Below are positions 15,699 through 18,395 of a DNA stretch of 18,395 bases, piece after piece; positions within the stretch are counted from its first letter, which is position 1, and each line of letters begins with the position of its first letter. The DNA comes from an uncultured Acetobacteraceae bacterium (GTDB lineage Bacteria; Pseudomonadota; Alphaproteobacteria; Acetobacterales; Acetobacteraceae), in assembly GCA_903839965.1 (NCBI GenBank), contig CAIMEK010000730.1, positions 1-18,395 on the forward strand, read 5' to 3'. Under the pieces are notes generated by a model that saw only the letters and a list, made by a program, of their open reading frames with translations, made no database searches and was not told the origin of the DNA. The position numbers were made by a program, and so were the translations under genes.

Positions 15699-15714
15699 CG
15701 GCGTCCGACGCGGA

Positions 15715-16665
15715 ATGGCCGCCTACATCATCCGACGGCTGTTCTTCGTCGCGCTGGTTCTGGTCGCGGTTTCCATCCTCGTCTTCGCCGTCACCGCGGT
15801 GCTGCCCGGCAACGTCGCCTACCTGATCCTCGGGCCGTTCGCCAAGCCCGGGCCGGTGCATGCGCTGGAGCAGAAGCTCGGGCTCGACCAGCCGCTGGTG
15901 GTGCAGTACTGGCGCTGGGCCTGGGCCGTGCTGCACGGCGATTTCGGCCGCTCCATGCTGATGGACCGCCCGGTCTGGCCGCTGCTGCGCGACGCCATCG
16001 AGCGCTCCGCCATCCTCGCCGTCACCGCCTTCATCCTGTTCGCACTCATCGGCGTCGGGCTCGGCGTCGCCGCGGCGCTGCGGCACAACCGTCCGCTCGA
16101 CCACGCGGTGTCCGTCACCACCTTCCTCGGCATTGCGGTGCCGGAATTCTTCTGGGCCATCGTGGTCATCCTGCTGTTCGCGGGCTGGCTGGGCTGGCTG
16201 CCCTCCTCCGGCTACGAGAATTTTTCCGCCGGCTTCGCCACCGCGTTTCCGTTCATGATCGCCCCGGTGATGACGCTGGTGTTCTCCCACCTCGCGCATG
16301 TCTCGCGGCTGACCCGTTCCAGCATGATCGGCGTGCTGGCCAGCCCCTACGTAACCGCGGCGCGCGCGAAGGGCCTGCCGGAGCGCGTGGTGGTGCTGCA
16401 CCACGCGCTGCGCAACGCGCTGATCCCCAGCGTCACCGTGCTGGCGATGGATTTCGGCCGGCTGATGGGCGGCATCGTCGTGGTGGAAACCGTGTTCGCA
16501 TGGCCCGGCCTCGGCCGCCTGCTCATCTTTTCCATCCAGAACCGCGACATCCCGACGCTGCAGGCCGCGATCCTGGTGGTCGCGGCGATCTATGCCCTGG
16601 CCAACCTCGCCGCCGACCTGATCTGCGGCCTGCTCGACAAGCGCGTGCGCGATGCCGTCGCCTAG
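15715..16665 (+). CDS. Peptide-type ABC transporter permease, DppB-like
   Basis: A 316-aa inner-membrane permease. It begins with a membrane helix at about 9-29 (RLFFVALVLVAVSILVFAVT). The DppB/OppB-type periplasmic segment follows (PGNVAYLILGPFAKPGPVHA, LGLDQPLVVQYWRW, GDFGRSM). About five further helices include 99-121, 133-156, 178-192, 239-262 and 283-303. The ATPase-contact EAA loop is YVTAARAKGLPERVVVLHHA (212-231), then LRNALIP. Length and order match the first permease of dipeptide/oligopeptide importers. It starts 16 bp after the binding-protein stop, with only a weak Shine-Dalgarno (GCGGA). Its last 14 bases overlap the second permease gene. Confidence 0.94.
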   Translation: MAAYIIRRLFFVALVLVAVSILVFAVTAVLPGNVAYLILGPFAKPGPVHALEQKLGLDQPLVVQYWRWAWAVLHGDFGRSMLMDRPVWPLLRDAIERSAILAVTAFILFALIGVGLGVAAALRHNRPLDHAVSVTTFLGIAVPEFFWAIVVILLFAGWLGWLPSSGYENFSAGFATAFPFMIAPVMTLVFSHLAHVSRLTRSSMIGVLASPYVTAARAKGLPERVVVLHHALRNALIPSVTVLAMDFGRLMGGIVVVETVFAWPGLGRLLIFSIQNRDIPTLQAAILVVAAIYALANLAADLICGLLDKRVRDAVA

Positions 16666-17488
16666 CGCGCGCTGGCCCATGCAGTTGCGCGTCGGATTCG
16701 GCATCGTCGTGGTCATCGTGGTACTCGGCCTGCTGGCGCCGTGGATCATCCCGCATCCCTGGGACACCATTTCGATCCGCACCCGTTTCCGCCCGCCCGG
16801 CGGCGAATTCTGGCTCGGCACCGACGATTACGGCCGCGACGTGCTGAGCCGGCTGCTGATGGGCACCCGCCTGTCGCTGGCCATGGGACTCGCCGCCACC
16901 CTGGTTTCGCTCGCCTTCGGGGTGCCGATCGGCCTGGCCGCCGGCTATTTCCGCGGCCGCGTCGACGAGGCGCTGATGCGCGCCGCCGATGTGTTGATGG
17001 CGGTGCCGCCGATCATGCTGGGCCTGCTGGTGCTCGCCGTCACCCCGCCGGCGCTGTGGAAAACCGCGCTCGCCGTCGGCTTCGTGTTCATCCCGCCGAT
17101 CGCCCGCGTCGCCCGCAGCGTCACCCTCGGCCTCGCCGAGGAGGAGTTCGTGCTGGCCGCGCGGGCGCGCGCGGAGAGCACCGCCTACATCCTGCTGTGC
17201 GAGATCCTGCCGAACGCCTGGCCGCCGCTGATCGTGGAGGCCAGCCTGCGCGTGACCTACGCCATCCTGCTCGGCTCGGCGCTGAGCTTCCTCGGCCTCG
17301 GCGCGCAGCCGCCGTCGTCGGACTGGGGCCTGATGATCGCCGAGGCGCGCGGCTTCATCGACCGCGCGCCCTGGATCGCGCTCGCCCCGGGCGGGGCGAT
17401 GTGCCTGCTGGTGATCGGCATCAACCTGCTCGGCGACGGGCTGCGCGAGTTCCTCGACCCACGGCTGCGCGGGCGGGGCGATGCTTGA
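16652..17488 (+). CDS. Peptide-type ABC transporter permease, DppC-like
   Basis: A 278-aa inner-membrane permease, the second of the heterodimer. A first helix (about 13-33) is followed by the DppC signature FWLGTDDYGRDVLSRLLMGT (53-72) and RLSLAMGL. Further helices lie at about 76-98, 112-131, 136-152, 203-218 and 245-261. The EAA loop is FVLAARARAESTAYILLCEI (166-185), then LPNAWPPL. The C-terminal GDGLREFLDPRLRGR is typical. ATG 16652 lies inside the end of the first permease gene; ATG 16679, after that gene's stop, is an in-frame alternative giving 269 aa. The short family N-terminus and lack of a clear Shine-Dalgarno at either leave this undecided. The gene overlaps the ATPase gene by 8 bases. 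Confidence 0.94.
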   Translation: MPSPSARWPMQLRVGFGIVVVIVVLGLLAPWIIPHPWDTISIRTRFRPPGGEFWLGTDDYGRDVLSRLLMGTRLSLAMGLAATLVSLAFGVPIGLAAGYFRGRVDEALMRAADVLMAVPPIMLGLLVLAVTPPALWKTALAVGFVFIPPIARVARSVTLGLAEEEFVLAARARAESTAYILLCEILPNAWPPLIVEASLRVTYAILLGSALSFLGLGAQPPSSDWGLMIAEARGFIDRAPWIALAPGGAMCLLVIGINLLGDGLREFLDPRLRGRGDA

Positions 17489-18395
17489 GATCGAGGGCCT
17501 GACGCTGAACTATCGCACCGGCGCCGGCCCGGTGGGCGCGCTCGCCGACGTGTCGCTGCGGCTGGAGCGCGGCCGCACCCTCGCGGTGGTAGGCGAATCC
17601 GGCTCGGGCAAGAGCACCGTCGCGCTCGCGGTGATGGGCCTGTTGCCCGCCGAGGCGACCATCGCCGCCGGCCGCGTGCTGTTCGAAGGCACCGACCTGC
17701 TGGCGCTGCCCTCCCGCGCGCGCCGCCGCCTGCGCGGCTCGCGCATGGCGCTGGTGTTCCAGGACCCGTTCTCGGTGCTCAACCCCACGCTCAGCATCGG
17801 CGCGCAGATCGGCGAGGCCGCCATTTGGCATCGCGGCCTGGCCCGCCTCGCCGCCCGCCGCCGCGCCATCGACCTGCTGCGCGAGGTGGGCATCGCCGAC
17901 CCCGAAAGCGTTGCGCGCGCCTATCCGCACGAATTGTCCGGCGGCATGCGCCAGCGCGCGCTGATCGCCGGGGCGCTGGCCGGCGAGCCCGACCTGCTCA
18001 TCCTCGACGAACCCACCACCGCACTCGACGTCACCATCGAGGCGCAGATCCTCGACCTGCTGCAGGACCTGCAGGCCAGGCGCGGGCTGGCGATGCTGTT
18101 CATCACCCACAACCTCGGCGTGGTGCGGCGCGTCGCCGACGACGTGGCGGTGCTGTATGCCGGCGAGGTGGTCGAGCAGTCCGCCGCCGCCGCGCTGTTC
18201 GCCGCGCCGCGCCATCCCTACACCAAGGGCCTGCTCGCCGCCTTGCCGCATGCCGCGGCCCAGGGCGAGCGGCTGGCCGCCATACCCGGCCGCCTGCCCG
18301 ACCTGCGCACGCTGCCCACGGGCTGCCGGTTCGCGCCGCGCTGCCCGCTGGCGCAGCCGGACTGCGCCGCCCCGCAGGCGCTGCGCGATGGCGTG
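17481..18395 (+). CDS. Peptide-type ABC transporter ATP-binding protein, DppD/OppD-like (cut by window edge)
   Basis: The first 305 codons of an ABC ATPase that powers the importer. Walker A is GESGSGKST (38-46), the Q-loop Gln is Q94 in VFQDP, the signature is LSGGM (152-156), Walker B is LLILDE (172-177), and the switch His is H210 in FITHN. The peptide-importer C-terminal extension is present: RHPYTKGLLAALP (244-256), then a cysteine cluster C282, C288, C295 in GCRFAPRCPLAQPDC. The ATG at 17481 overlaps the permease stop by 8 bases. The remaining C-terminus is outside. A possible fusion to a second ATPase (DppF-like) cannot be judged, since the frame is still open at the right edge. Confidence 0.96.
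   Translation, partial: MLEIEGLTLNYRTGAGPVGALADVSLRLERGRTLAVVGESGSGKSTVALAVMGLLPAEATIAAGRVLFEGTDLLALPSRARRRLRGSRMALVFQDPFSVLNPTLSIGAQIGEAAIWHRGLARLAARRRAIDLLREVGIADPESVARAYPHELSGGMRQRALIAGALAGEPDLLILDEPTTALDVTIEAQILDLLQDLQARRGLAMLFITHNLGVVRRVADDVAVLYAGEVVEQSAAAALFAAPRHPYTKGLLAALPHAAAQGERLAAIPGRLPDLRTLPTGCRFAPRCPLAQPDCAAPQALRDGV

Noticed and set aside
14145..16821. Minus-strand open frames of 505 and 410 codons opposite the peptide transporter genes
   Set aside because: They mirror the real plus-strand genes and have biased composition without family motifs.

Overview
The window looks like a chromosomal segment of a high-GC alphaproteobacterium, most likely an Acetobacteraceae/Rhodospirillales member. 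The basis is the very high GC, the yqeY-dnaG-rpoD block, and an RpoD with a long acidic non-conserved region. No rRNA, tRNA, CRISPR array or intact mobile element was found. The taxon is an inference from gene content and order, not from a marker search.

Left part (1-2595), minus strand. This is the carbamoyl-phosphate synthase operon carA - 88-aa ORF - carB, with carB running off the left edge. Each junction has a single base between stop and start. CarA carries an in-frame N-terminal Cro/YdaS-like helix-turn-helix domain. A strong internal ribosome binding site just before the classical CarA start suggests a second, shorter CarA product. The carA promoter (TTGAAG, 17-bp spacer, TATGCT) has as its entire spacer a perfect palindrome, TGGGAA-N5-TTCCCA. 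A second 16-bp copy lies 39 bp away, towards the divergent yqeY-dnaG-rpoD genes. The most economical reading is that the HTH domain binds these sites and controls its own operon, and perhaps the divergent one.

Centre-left (2596-7457), plus strand. GatB/YqeY-family protein, DNA primase (dnaG), primary sigma factor (rpoD) and a GNAT acetyltransferase follow in close succession, a version of the macromolecular-synthesis operon.

Centre (7458-13379). This is a surface-glycan cluster with three GT4-type glycosyltransferase genes on the plus strand. The first encodes two GT-B units in one polypeptide, and the second unit has an altered catalytic motif. A 181-aa coiled-coil protein of unknown function sits among them on the minus strand. 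Directly before the third glycosyltransferase is a 34-codon remnant of a DUF1028 gene, related to the intact DUF1028 gene downstream. It carries a strong Shine-Dalgarno and overlaps the glycosyltransferase start, so it may act as a coupling leader ORF.

Right part (13380-18395), plus strand. A compact operon encodes a DUF1028 (Ntn-hydrolase-like) protein, a peptide/nickel-type periplasmic binding protein, two permeases and the first ATPase, which is cut by the right edge. Together they suggest import of an oligopeptide-like compound, with DUF1028 acting on it or on a related amide in the cytoplasm.
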